Notes under the pieces: generated by a model
Database searches by the model: none
Told to the model about the DNA's origin: nothing
Seen by the model: only the letters and a program-made list of their open reading frames with translations
In this document: positions 35,935-46,848 of the stretch, in pieces
Numbering within the stretch: the first letter of the stretch is position 1
Layout of the letters: every line of letters begins with the position of its first letter
Position numbers and translations under genes: made by a program
DNA from: Sparassis latifolia
Taxonomy: Eukaryota > Basidiomycota > Agaricomycetes > Polyporales > Sparassidaceae
Length of the DNA stretch: 64,000 bases
NCBI GenBank assembly: GCA_018466975.1
Contig: CM031559.1
Span: 868,001-932,000, forward strand
Direction: 5' to 3'

Positions 35935-37660
35935 CGTAGTCGGTCACCTGCACAAGGTATCAATTGTGGACCAATATAGATCTCAAGGGGCAATAGATCG
36001 AGACTCGTACAAGTGAAATAAGGCAAGGAGGAGTTCTGCATGGCGCATGGTGAATACATTTCTGGATGGATGGTCAGCGGATGACCGTGCTTACCACTAA
36101 CACAACGTGAAAAGGGATGGGCAGGAGGTGTGCGTTTTACGGTGGCCGATTTCAGTATGTCTTTAACCATATAGTTTCGCTCTCGTGATTTGCCGCAAGG
36201 CAGGGTCGATAAGGTGCAGAAAAACTTGCACAAAACTGGTGCGCCGTTTCGGAGCCTTTTGTGATCACTTCTGCTTGACACACTCACCAGGGTATCACCA
36301 GGGCACTCTAGTGGCATTCCTCATGGTTTGGGCGCCTACCACGTCAACGGCTGAGGCGCCGAATTCGACTTCCCCGCTATCGTATCTTCCCATGTAGGCA
36401 CGTCCCCATGTCGCCTCGGGCTCATGTGATGCCCATTATGCCCCTGCCAATCAGAGACTCTTTCTTGTGTTCCTCTATTGTGGCAAGGCACATCCCAACC
36501 AATGGCGTCTTCCTGCCGCAGCGGCTACGTTACCTCGGAGGTATTATTGCGCCGTATGTTGGATTCGGAATTCCCATCCGATGAGCGCTGATCGCCGTGC
36601 ACTGCCGTGGCAAAGGAACTTCGAGAGCACTATCCGTATTCATTGTCTGTTCTTCTAATCCCGTCGACAATTTTTAGACCACCGCATGCTGAATAAATGA
36701 GCCAATCTCCGGGGTAAAGCTTCTATCCAGATCCGGCGAATTCCGCTATCCCATCATACAGCATCTTCGTTTGTATCTCTGGCCGGCGATTTCGCTCATC
36801 CTGTTTGCCACATGGCCTTGGTTCCAGGATGGATTACACTCTTCGGCAACCGCTTTATTGGAGCAACATGTGCCCACTAAGACCTGCTTTGCCGTCTGCC
36901 TCCAGCGTCCCGCTATGCTGAACCTCCGAACATCGTCTTCATCTACCTCCCTTGCATGCTCTCTGTTCACGCCACCTCGTCAGTAAGAGCGCATCGGCTA
37001 GGGCATTCGCCTGTCTGAGCATCGTGATTTGGAAGTTCAATTCGCTCTAGGCAATCACTTCTTAACCAGGACATAAGTTATTAGAGTTATACCATTTCGG
37101 ACATTATCTCTAAGCTGAGTGCACCACTTCGACCGTCCGCATCCCGCCCCGCCTTGAAGACAGATGAAGCTGCAAACGCGCTTTGCCATAAACAACCTCT
37201 GGTCGTGCATAGACCTCACCAAGATAAATAGCATCGTAGAAGTGATATGTTTCACCTTGCGTCATCGTGAGTGTTCCTGTAGAGCCATGCTAGACAGCGC
37301 TAACATCTCCAACAAACCTTCCCGTGGCAGAGACGGGCCTCCGTTATAGGTTCACACTGATAGGGAATGTCCTGACATTTGGAAAGTGTAATTCTCGTCA
37401 CTGACGCTGGATGGGATAACTTTGTCATGGAACTATTGCCACAAGGTGAAGGTGAATTACCCGGAAGGGGAAGAAGCCGCCACTATCGCGAGCGCCCACC
37501 ACATGAACGAGTCAAAATGCCGACTTACTGAACTCTATTCTTGCGACCAAGTGCATGCAATGATATTTGTACAAACTCTCATCGGGTCAAACGTACACGC
37601 TACTGAGCCATTGCTAATTCCGACAACATCACGAGCCTCTCCAGTGGCTAGTAGCAGAAC
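35935..37660. other. Paralog 2 upstream region and dispersed repeat copies
   Basis: 35935-36200 is the leader and promoter of paralog 2, with a weak TATATGG near 36165. 36200-37050 carries diverged copies of sequence also seen near 29140, 47200 and 51620-52280. 37060-37260 is a LOG fragment listed separately. 37420-37660 matches 49120-49370. Confidence 0.55.
37060..37260 (-). pseudogene. LOG-family gene fragment 1
   Basis: A minus-strand reading, FILVRSMHDQRLFMAKR, followed by QGGAGC, resembles VILVSSMHDRKMLMAKR plus PGGFGT of the intact LOG-type gene at 52864-53837. Only this exon is recognisable, and the PGG nucleotide-binding motif is damaged. Confidence 0.7.
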
Positions 37661-37663
37661 GCT

Positions 37664-38127
37664 TCAACCAAAGTAGGCCCACCTCCCTTTGTAAGTGTTG
37701 GACAGGTCCACCGAGACACCCTCGCCCTTGTACACCGTCTCCTTTCCATCGTCACCCTTTAGAGTGAGCGTCGCCTCAGTTGTGGTGAGGACCAACGTGA
37801 AACTGCCAGCCGTGGGTGCAAACTCGGCGGTAGAGCCAACGCCAGAGTAGTTGGCGGCGCCCACGTCGGAGGTTTTGGCGGAGCCTCGGTAGTTCGTCTT
37901 AAGTGTCCACTGCAGGACACCGTCTTTGGCAACCACCTTCAAGGGGTCATCTTTCCCAATGGGCTCGGCCAACACTCGCTTGACGGCATCGACCACTTTG
38001 GGATTGGTACCTACGTTGGCAAACACGTCGGCGGGAACGTTCGCTGTAACGAACTTATCAGATCATGCTCTGCAATGATGGGCTAAAGCCAGGACAACTG
38101 GCGACATTGATTACCTGGGTCAGCCAT
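37664..38127 (-). CDS. Small paralog family, member 3 (130 aa, unknown function)
   Basis: Exons 38127-38115 and 38043-37664 join across a 71-base phase-1 intron to 130 residues. The protein starts MADPANVPADVFANVGTNP and ends DLSNTYKGRWAYFG. Core blocks are GVLQWTLKTNYRGSAKTSD, GAANYSG, GSFTLVL and TLTLKGDDGKETVYKGEG. Reading through the intron meets stops, so here splicing is required. This is the best support for the same intron in the other members. Member 6 at 49375 is its close sister. No signal peptide, soluble, probably beta-rich. Confidence 0.85.
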
Positions 38128-38341
38128 TGGGGCTCCTTACCTATGTAAAGAATCAAGGACGGAATAATGACTTCACGGTCAAATATACGCTTACAAATAA
38201 AATAGCGGTTTGAGAACGACGAAGAGGTCTGCAGGGGGCAGGGTGAATATGTGTGCCAATGGTCGACCCGTAGATGAACGTGCTTACGAGTGACACTAAG
38301 CGAACACGGATGTCCTTAAGGCATGAGCTTGACGGAGGCCT

Positions 38342-38349
38342 GTTTTATA
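38342..38349 (-). promoter_or_regulatory. TATA box of paralog 3
   Basis: TATAAAAC on the minus strand stands 215 bases upstream of the ATG at 38127, the same distance as for paralog 1. Confidence 0.7.
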
Positions 38350-38456
38350 TCTTCGTCCATAGAGTTCATCCTTATTCCGGCCGTATGCGAATCGGTGGTT
38401 CATGCTGACATTTTCCAGAGCCAAAGTATGGCTTCCATGGCTTCAGAAAAGAGGGG

Positions 38457-40596
38457 CATGGGATCTGAAAGTAGTGCTAGGGGTCTACAGCTGTCTGGAT
38501 GGCTAAGCCGCAGCAGATCTAAGCTTGTTGCGGAGATTCCCTTGTCCGTTGAATATACTGTCGTCTGGTCAATTTTAGAGACAACTTAAGATCCGAGTAC
38601 ATTTACCGTGGAGCCACTAAAAGCAACAATGTGAGACGGCCCCGAGTTTATCGATGTTCCTGAGAATAAGTCAGCACGATTTATATTCTTCGCAATCGCA
38701 GGTCATAGCCTGACGAGTTTACTTTACAGCGACCTACCGCTGGCGCACAAATTATGCTCTCGTCATGCTGTCCGGATCGAAGTATATGCTGATGGGATTG
38801 AACAATAAACGTCTGCGCCGTCTGGATTAGTTGCCGGATAACCTACCATCCGAGTATCTGAGAAGGAGAAGAGCCAGTACATCTATAATCCTGAGAGACA
38901 TTCGCAACTTTCTCCCACAGTGGCGTCTTCCTATGGTAAGGACAATCTCAGTTTGCATGAGCTATTCTCTCAATGGCGAATCTTGGCCCGACTCGAGTCG
39001 CCATTCTTTTGCGATTAATCTTTGTGTTCGTTTTAACCTCGACCCCGGCACTGGTGAGTCAGACAAGACGAACACATTGCACACTATCAATACGCGAGAG
39101 ACGCTGACGGAAGGGTTCGGTAGATGCGAGCGTCATCTGAGCACAATGTGATATGGGGAAGCTGTCCGGGAAGGTAGTGTAGCGGGGAAGCTGAAGTGTC
39201 CAGCGCTCGTCTTAAAAAGCCGCCGAGGGGGTTAGCAGATGCCAGGCAATATGAATAAGTGTATGCAATGGAAGACACTCGCGGAAGAAGTCTATTTCCA
39301 CCAGGGTTTAGACGCGTTTGCGTTCGATTCCCGACAAAAGTCACAAAGCCTGTACTTACTACTCTTGCGAGAAACGCATGCATAACAGAATCAGATATTT
39401 TGGGCCAGGAATTCTAATAATGAATTGAGAGGTAACACCCATCACCTTCTGTACGAGTTCAAGTTTGTAGCAGTAGAAGAACGAGCAAGACTAAAAGTAT
39501 CATCCCTTCTCACGTGATCTCCTGACTCGATCGGCGTTGGATCGGCGTAGTAGTAGTACATAGACTTCGACACCTTCCGCTTGCCAAGGTTGGTGGTTTT
39601 GCTCATTTATAAGACATCTCTATGTTCTGGTCTTAAGTACGCAGATATATATGTTCCATGACTGTCTGTTGCATTTTCAGTACATTGGTCTTTGTGAAGC
39701 GTTTGCTCTATGGTAAAGCTCTCAAATGAGGCGGTCGCGCGCTCCGGAATACTAAGGCTCTCAGGCATCACAGCGAATCTTGTTCATGGGAATATTACTC
39801 AACCTATTGCACCTATTGTATACCGTGACTGATGCAAGCATGTCCCGTAGCTGTGAGCATCGTAACTGAGGTATGTGAGATATCTCCTTACTTGTACTAT
39901 CTAATGGCATAAAGCCGATCGCCAGATGCCCCCACCAATGAAGGAGTGGACCTTGTTCGATGAGCCCCATCTCATGGCGCAGACTGGCATGGCCACGTCG
40001 TCTGACTATCTTCACCGCCTGAGCGTCAGCCTATCTCGTATAGTCTTCCGCCTTGAAGACGCTGTATTTCGCAAGGCGCTATGTTGACATCGCAACTATA
40101 TGCGGAAGACTAGCGCCAGTCATAAATTAACATTCCATTTCGCATGTTGTGCTGTGCACGAGACCTTTTTGGTATGTCAGTTATTGCCCAATATCTTCCG
40201 GCGGTTTGGTGGTCCAATGATATTTGTGCCTAGCAATGCATGCGTTGATATGGTGTAGAACATCGTTGACTAGGACACTTAGGAGAATGAACGGTGGCTC
40301 AACTATAGGGTCACTCCGTGATGGAATCACGAAGGTCTTTTTAAGCTGTTCAGCCTTTCGTTCACCAGCAGTTTCACCAGCCATACGCCTTCGGAGACTG
40401 AAATATTAATGATTCCGCTCGTGTCATGATAGCTAATAGCTGGTTACGCGCGTAGACGTTGACCGAACTCAATACTCATCAACGAGGGTCTGCATGATGC
40501 GCACCCAGACCGGTAGCAAGCATCTCTCCTGTTCCATTCAAATCGGATCATGAGCGCCATATTCCGATTGTGAGTATTGAGTAGCATTTCCGTGGG
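38457..40596 (-). repeat. Duplicated block B, copy 2 (opposite orientation to copy 1)
   Basis: This is the reverse-complement match of 27675-29876. On its left (38350-38456) and right (40597 on) the sequence matches the surroundings of copy 1 directly, so the block was inverted in one of the two duplicates. No gene is recognised in either copy. Confidence 0.8.
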
Positions 40597-41659
40597 ACTT
40601 CTGCTCAGTTCTGACTATCATCCATGCCCCCAGCACCGTTTTCACCCAACCCCCCCCCATGCAAGTACCTTGAATATATCACGAGCGTGCGCGGTATTCA
40701 TTTCGATGTGATTAGCCCACCTCTCATCAGCTCTACCAGTGGAATATCACACCAGTCTTCCGGCTACCGCACTCGTGCGCAGCTCGGCGGCGCCGGCCCA
40801 CGCGAGGTTGATGACGGCGCAGCGAGAACGCCCATCGTAGGGCCGGCATCCGTGCACAGTCGAGTTCTCGCTCTCTCCACATGAGCTCAAGTGGCAGCTC
40901 TTGCATACATCCCACTGGTCATCTGCACCATTCCCTGGGCGCGCTGGTGTCTCGGAACGTCATCCGAAGTTCAACCCAGTCGCCCCCGTTTCCCCCTTGC
41001 TCGGCAGGTCGACACGGTGCGCGAAATCGACGACATCAGACGTTGTTGCAAGGATCTCCGATTACCGCATATACATTGAGCAACGAGAATGTCGTATTGA
41101 CGCAATTCAAGATCCTTGACGTCCATACCGGAAAGGTGTTCTGTCTCTCCTCACTCGTCTCGCGCGATCGCTAGCAGGGCGGAGAATTTGGCAAACGCGG
41201 AGGTGTTGCTAACTATTGCTGACTAGTTCTATTCTCACAACAACTGCGTTCGGCACTTCAACCTTAGAGTCGAAGCTGATAATAAGCCTACGCTCAACCG
41301 CACGCGTAGAGCCTTCTGCTGCGGCGCCGATTTGTCTAACGAGTCTGCCTGAGTATCTCTTCTGATTGCTGGTAGACAGGCAATTTGACCTTGCATATCT
41401 TACGACCTTTGTTTTTACAAATTTAATGCCGTAGTGTTGCTTGAGACGTTACTCTTATTGTTTGCTCTTCGAAATGATGGCTCGACAAAGAAATCCAGAT
41501 GAATGTTGATCTCAGCACGTCTCAGTTACTTGCACGACATATACCAAAAGTCCTGTACTGCCTACATCCTAAGAAGTTGCTGATATTGCACGCAGCGAGC
41601 CCAGACCACCTTCTTACTCGTTTACAGACCAGCCGCCGTTCTCAGTTCCGCATAGTGCA

Positions 41660-43330
41660 GTGTTCCAAGGCCAGTGACCTATGGTACGCAAACCTCAGTG
41701 AATACACAGTACCCACATGGATAACGTACCGGATCCCTGCCAATTGCTGCGGGAAACCCCTCTGTGCTACACCCGGGATTGGAGCCTGAAGTAATGTCAT
41801 TCAGTGCTGAGGCAGCAGACCCATATAGCCAGGGGTTCAAGAAGCCGAGTGGAGACTGATATGCAAGCGCGAGCTCATTGTTCAGCAGGGCAATGATGCT
41901 GGCGAAGGTGGGGGTTGAAGCGCTTGTGCCTACAACACTAGCCCCTCCTCCGTTCAGCACAATTTGGTAGTTTCTGCCCTAAGCGGATACATCCGGGTAC
42001 CCGCGCCCCGCAGTATTGCACAGACCGCCATAAGTACTGCCGAGGGCTTGTGTATAGTCAGCCACTGCTATCGCTTAATATGATGGCGCAGGGAAGATTT
42101 TGGAGAAGCCACCGCCAGAGCAGGGCGCGGCGGTCTCGGGACCAACTTCCTGTGTAGCACCCACAGAGGTGACGCTGAAGGAACGCAGAATCAGATTTTG
42201 ATCGACAAGGGATTGCAAGGATAACGCACTACGTGCAGCCAGACGGGAACGTAGGCAAGAAGTCGTCGCAAGCCTCGCCCCCATAATGGAACCCGGCAAC
42301 GCCGCCGTCTCCAGAACCGAAGAGGAGAGATACACCACGAGCACCAAGCTGCATGTATGCATTGCATAGGTTGCTGAAATGTGAAGATTATTTAATGCGG
42401 CGGGTGCCTCGCCGATTTAGATACATGAGCTCACGTGGCCAGACTTGCGGTGACACCGCTTTCATCGAATGCATAACTGGTGGTCACTACTTGTGGAGAA
42501 GCATCAGCCGCAAGGAAGCAGTTGGCGACACCCAGGAAACCGCCAAGACCGTCATTGCTTTTCGAGCCAACGGAGAGGAAAGTAATGGGTACATCGGTCG
42601 CAATGCCTACAATGTACTGAATATCTAAATTCTATCATCGACGAAGTGTGAGTGAATACGATTCAGATCGTGGTGAGAGCATTGTGACATACAGCTTCGC
42701 GACCCGCACTTCCAAGAGTTTGCGGGTTTGAACCACCGTCAAGGGTTTCCAGCGGAAAAGCCGTGGTGTTCGATATATCCGGCATGTAGTACTCCAAAAA
42801 CGTCTGAGATACCCAGATGAGTGCAGCACATTCCTAGTTTGTACAATAACTCACCACGAGGTCGTCAAAATTGCGTACTCATTGGTAAAGCCAGTGACAG
42901 TCAACTGCTCGGACGACGCAGTAGCAGGGGTTGAAGGTATACCGTACAGAGCCTGCAGGCATGCAGGAGTGACGGCGTTCACACAGGGGTCCTGCATTTC
43001 GTGCATTGTAGCACGAGTCGACTTCGTAGACACAGAGAACTTGAAGGGAGATGAGCTGTCCAGGTAGACGGGGAAGCCAAAAAAACAATTGTCAGAGACA
43101 GACTGCTGCCTTAGTGTAACGGCGACAAAATGGTGGGGTGAACAAAATCCAGGTGACTCTGTAATTCCCCAAGGATAGAATACGCAAGCGTCCGAATGCT
43201 CTGTCTGCCTGAGGCCGAATGTACGAATGTGGACAAGTTATGTGTCGCAAGCATGGGACAGTCGAAGAAACGATGTCTTGATCTTGGATAGATCACTGCT
43301 TAGACGGAGAGTACACCACACGATGTAGCG
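41660..43330 (-). pseudogene. Sedolisin (peptidase S53), copy 2, broken
   Basis: The catalytic Ser motif is well kept at about 41900-41950 (GTSASTPTFASIIALLNNEL), followed by LNPWLYGSAASALNDI. The middle shows ITPACLQALYGIPSTP-like sequence (CLQALYGIPSTPATASS) and TVTGFTNEYA. Of the prodomain, only the part from STFVHSASG and SIRTLAYS to HLDFVHPT is left. About 0.4 kb encoding the signal peptide and most of the propeptide, present in copy 1, is missing. Stops and frame changes break the rest. The two copies have therefore lost different parts. Confidence 0.85.
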
Positions 43331-43706
43331 CGGCAGAAGCTGTGCCCCGACACACACGACGGATTGTGTGGTCGAGCCACTGTCAACCTCCGACGGGAAA
43401 AGGCTGAGGTAGGACAATAAGTATAGGGTCCTTGGATCGGAACGGCGCAACAAGAGTGGTGCGAGCAGACCCACAACGCTATTACTTCGAAGAACACAGC
43501 TGTCAGCAAAGCGGATACTCACCGATGCCGACTCAAGGCGCCAAGCTGGTCTGTCGCTTGTCTCGACATACTCATGAGCTTGGTATGTGAGCCTAGAGAA
43601 TTTTAGATGTTTGAGATAATATAGGATGGAGGAAGAGATGCCACTCACTGACTAAACCGTGGTATGTATCAGCGAACTCCTATGTCTAGCCGCCGACCGA
43701 CTTGCT

Positions 43707-43716
43707 CTTATATATA
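43707..43716 (-). promoter_or_regulatory. Former TATA box of sedolisin copy 2
   Basis: TATATATAAG on the minus strand matches the position of the TATA box upstream of copy 1 at 33136. Confidence 0.5.
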
Positions 43717-44167
43717 CCGCGTTGGGGTAGCGGTGGTACCGAGCTTGACAGTGGTGACATCGACGACACGAGGCCGTGATTAGAAGGCAAAGTCTTGAGT
43801 TGCAACTGCGCTAGCGCTCGTTGACGAGTGGTTATTTTTCTCGTTACAACATATCCTTCAGGCGCCCATCTCGTGCGGCTTCATGCTGCAAGATATGGGC
43901 CCACCAGTGGCAATACTGAGCAGCAAGGCCATTATGGTGGCAAGAAAAACCGTGTAAAATCACAGAAGACCGCAAGACACTTGGCTCCTGTTTGATTCAC
44001 GGGAGACGCTCTCGCATTGCGGCATGATGTTCAGGAATCAGCGAAGATGCGCAGAAGCAACTAGACGATGTCTTACTACGCCGGGAGAATGCATTGACAG
44101 AATCCACAATACGTATCCAACCTGGCGCTCAGTTAGATTGAGGTACTCAGCACTTTGGAAGCGGCGT

Positions 44168-44380
44168 CATCAGGAAAACCCAACTTTTTCTTATGGACTT
44201 ATTTAGACTTTTGAGTCTGAGAACCCTTATTTAAGGCCATAAGTGTTCAAATAAGTCGAATTTCAGACACTCAGGGAATATGCCTTAGGCCCTTTTTGTC
44301 CTTATGTCCTTAAATAAGGACCATAAGTCCATCTAAGTTATTTAAGTGTCCTTTTAAGGAAAAGTGGGGTTTTCCTGATG
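44168..44380. mobile_element. Miniature inverted-repeat element, copy 2
   Basis: The left end CATCAGGAAAACCCAACTTT and right end AGTGGGGTTTTCCTGATG pair, and the inside resembles copy 1 at 10176-10390. It is flanked by GT on both sides. The right terminal repeat has picked up one change (GTGGGG for GTTGGG). Confidence 0.85.
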
Positions 44381-45160
44381 GTTGCAGGGGAAGCAAAATT
44401 CCAAACAGAGGAACGTTGCTTCTGCAGTTGCAAGCATCGAATTACGGGCCCTATTCAGTGTGGAATGACTAAAAGAGCTGTGAATCCCAACCCCAAGCCC
44501 CATCTAGCAGAACTGCCTGGTAGGGAAGAGTTGAAAGAACACGAGTGCGAGGCCCACGTTCGCGTCTGTCACATATCACGTGCGAGTTAGTAACGCCAAA
44601 GAGTTTTATGACGCTTTCCAGTCATTAGCTGAATTGCCAATCAAATATCAACATGCAAATTGGAACGGTATGTCGCGCAGCCTAACAATGCTAGAGACTA
44701 GGAAGCGAGAGGTGTTGGAATTTCTGGGTGTTGAGTGAGCTCGCAAGCCGAAGAGGGTTAGGGTTTGTCGATCGAGTACTTATGCCGTGCTTTCGTGTTT
44801 GTATTCCTTACGCGATTGCCCCATCCTCACTCGTCTCTTGGGGTCAAACGTGCTCATTCTTGGTTGAAACATCTACTGTGCTACTGGTGATTTCAATAAG
44901 AGGGGAAGGCTTCCAATCGTTGGCAAGGACCAGGCGCTACGGGTACTCGTCCTCGCCAGCTATGAGAGTGGTGGTAATGGAGACCAACAGCGGAAACCCG
45001 GATGGTCCAATGAGGCGCTTGAGGCCGGCAGGAGGGCAGGAGATCGCTGCCCATCGCAGAGCAATGAAAAATGGCGTGCAGTCGAACTCGCGAATGCTCA
45101 GTGTCTTTGTTTGACAGTGACCGAACCTCGACACATCATGAACAACAGCGAAAAAGAGAG
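44381..45160. other. No recognised gene
   Basis: Only short open frames. The region joins the second MITE copy to the broken fourth paralog. Confidence 0.45.
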
Positions 45161-45600
45161 AGACTGACGTTGCACACGAGACCCCTCATTATTCTCCAGG
45201 ATAAGATTCGTTTTATTTGCTGTGAGGGTCAACGTGAACATGACGGGTGGGAGTGTAAGTGACGGGGGAAGTCGTGCTGGTGTAGCGGTCAAGGCCAGTG
45301 TTGGGAGGCGGAGCTCCTGTAGGCCTTCAGTGTCCACTTCATGGGCCCCATCTCTGGCGGCCACTTGCAAGGCGTTTCCGGGTGAAATGACGTCGGCTTG
45401 CATTGCTTGACGGCTGCTGCGAATCTGGGATCCGTGGCCGCCTCAGCCAACACGCGCGAACGTCTACTGCAGCGAACTCATCAGGATATGCGTTGGAACA
45501 ACTGGCTACAGCCAAGATATCTGGTGATATTGAGAATCTGTCGTAGACGTTGGGGCTTGTTTTTTTGGTATAGCATCCATCAGTGACAGGATATAGTCCT
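45160..45600 (-). pseudogene. Small paralog family, member 4, broken
   Basis: Minus-strand pieces resemble the other members in changing frames: LAEAATDPRFAAAVKQ, then GNALQVAARDG, then MKWTLKAYRSSAS in a different frame, and FTLTLTANKTNLILENNEG. The VPADVF block is frameshifted and the GEG-to-GRW end is lost. Upstream sequence at 45640-45780 still matches the promoter regions of the intact genes. Confidence 0.75.
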
Positions 45601-46380
45601 CAAAGTGAACATGTGCTTACGAGTGAGGTAAGATTTTGAGAATGACGAAAATATCTGTAGGGGGCATGGAAAATGTGTCCGCCAGTGGACGTCCTGTACG
45701 GGACGCAATGCGAATGAGGATGTGCTGAGGGTATGAGCTCGACGGTGGCCGTTTTTACACCGTTTGTCCACCTAGCTTCGCTCCCGTGAGCGCCAGAAAT
45801 GGCGCACCACCAATTCCAAGTAAACAGGTTTTCTGAATACATTCCTGTACGTTCATGCATGACCCGACGGAGCACGCAGGCATTGCGAGTGGCCACAGTC
45901 TCGCTTTTACGACGTCGGAAGACAGCACCGAAGAATGCAGAGGTGACGTCACTGAATACACCCAGTCAGAATGTGCCGCGGGCTGACAGATTTGTATGAA
46001 AGAAGACGCACAGGATAAGGCCATGGCTGCTCGTTTGAGTTCTCATTATGTCGGCCATCACAACAGGATGCTGACACTGGACATCCCTGACACGCTCAAC
46101 GAGAATTAACAGACTCACTTCCAACGAAGAACCCGCGACGGTGACCAGGAGCCACGGACGTTCAGCAGCCCAATAGCCAGCAGAGGGTTTCTGATAGACG
46201 TTGAGCAGCGCATTTGATGAGTCTACGGTTCTTCTGGATCTCTGGTTGGCTCCAAATAATCGTGAGCATGCATTCTGGTTTTCACCCATACAAAATTTCA
46301 TGAGGTGGAACGGTATGCGCTCCTCGGGCATGAGTATCTCGGGAGACTCGTTGCACTTCTCCAACGACTAGCAGCCGGAT
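45601..46380. other. Former promoter of paralog 4, and LOG fragment
   Basis: 45600-45790 corresponds to the leader and promoter of the family. The remainder is diverged. A LOG-like fragment at 46125-46265 is listed separately. Confidence 0.5.
46125..46265 (-). pseudogene. LOG-family gene fragment 2
   Basis: Minus-strand TIIWSQPEIQK resembles AITWSQLGIQNK of the intact LOG-type gene, and the following bases match the start of its last exon (the CCACGGACGTTCAG word, also at 53115). The frame is broken between them. Confidence 0.65.
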
Positions 46381-46383
46381 ATT

Positions 46384-46848
46384 TCAGGGAAACCAGACCC
46401 ATCTTCCACTGTAGGTATTATTCAGGCCCATCGAGACACCCTCGCCCCTGTACGTAACCTCCCTCCCTTCGGCATCATCCTTGAGGACGAGGGTCGCGGT
46501 GATCGGCGTGAGGGTCAATGTAAATGTGCCCACGGTGGGCGGATACTCGACACTGTAGCTGGTACCGATGTAGCGGGCGGCGCCTGTGTCGGATGTTTTG
46601 GCAGTGCCCGCGAAGTTGGCCACTGTCCACTTCAAGACCCCGTCTTTGGCGACCGCTTCCAAGTTGTCTCCGGCGGGCGACTTGTTGACTCTCGCCCTCA
46701 ACTGCTCGACGGCTGCTGCCAATCTGGGATCCGAGACCGCCTCGGCGAACACGTCAGAGGAAACTTGGACTGCAGCGAATTCGTCAGAACGTGTACTTGA
46801 GTGGTTATGATTAAGGAATTTGTGCATGTTACCTTCAGCTCCGGACAT
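46384..46848 (-). CDS. Small paralog family, member 5 (133 aa, unknown function)
   Basis: Exons 46848-46833 and 46769-46384 join across a 63-base phase-1 intron to 133 residues, starting MSGAEVQVSSDVFAEAVSDP and ending NNTYSGRWVWFP. It differs from member 2 at few positions: the usual VPAD has become VSSD, and one residue is inserted near NKSPAGDN. The 5' leader intron seems kept (acceptor TGTAG before GTGACCGATTACGATG). Flanks match those of member 2 for over a kilobase. Soluble, no signal peptide, function unknown. Confidence 0.82.
   Translation of the reverse strand: MSGAEGNMHKFLNHNHSSTRSDEFAAVQVSSDVFAEAVSDPRLAAAVEQLRARVNKSPAGDNLEAVAKDGVLKWTVANFAGTAKTSDTGAARYIGTSYSVEYPPTVGTFTLTLTPITATLVLKDDAEGREVTYRGEGVSMGLNNTYSGRWVWFP

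Larger units (their letters stand above)
40597..43880 (+). repeat. Duplicated block A, copy 2
   Basis: This is the direct match of 29877-33290. It contains sedolisin pseudogene copy 2. The first kilobase again holds only diverged open stretches. Confidence 0.8.
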
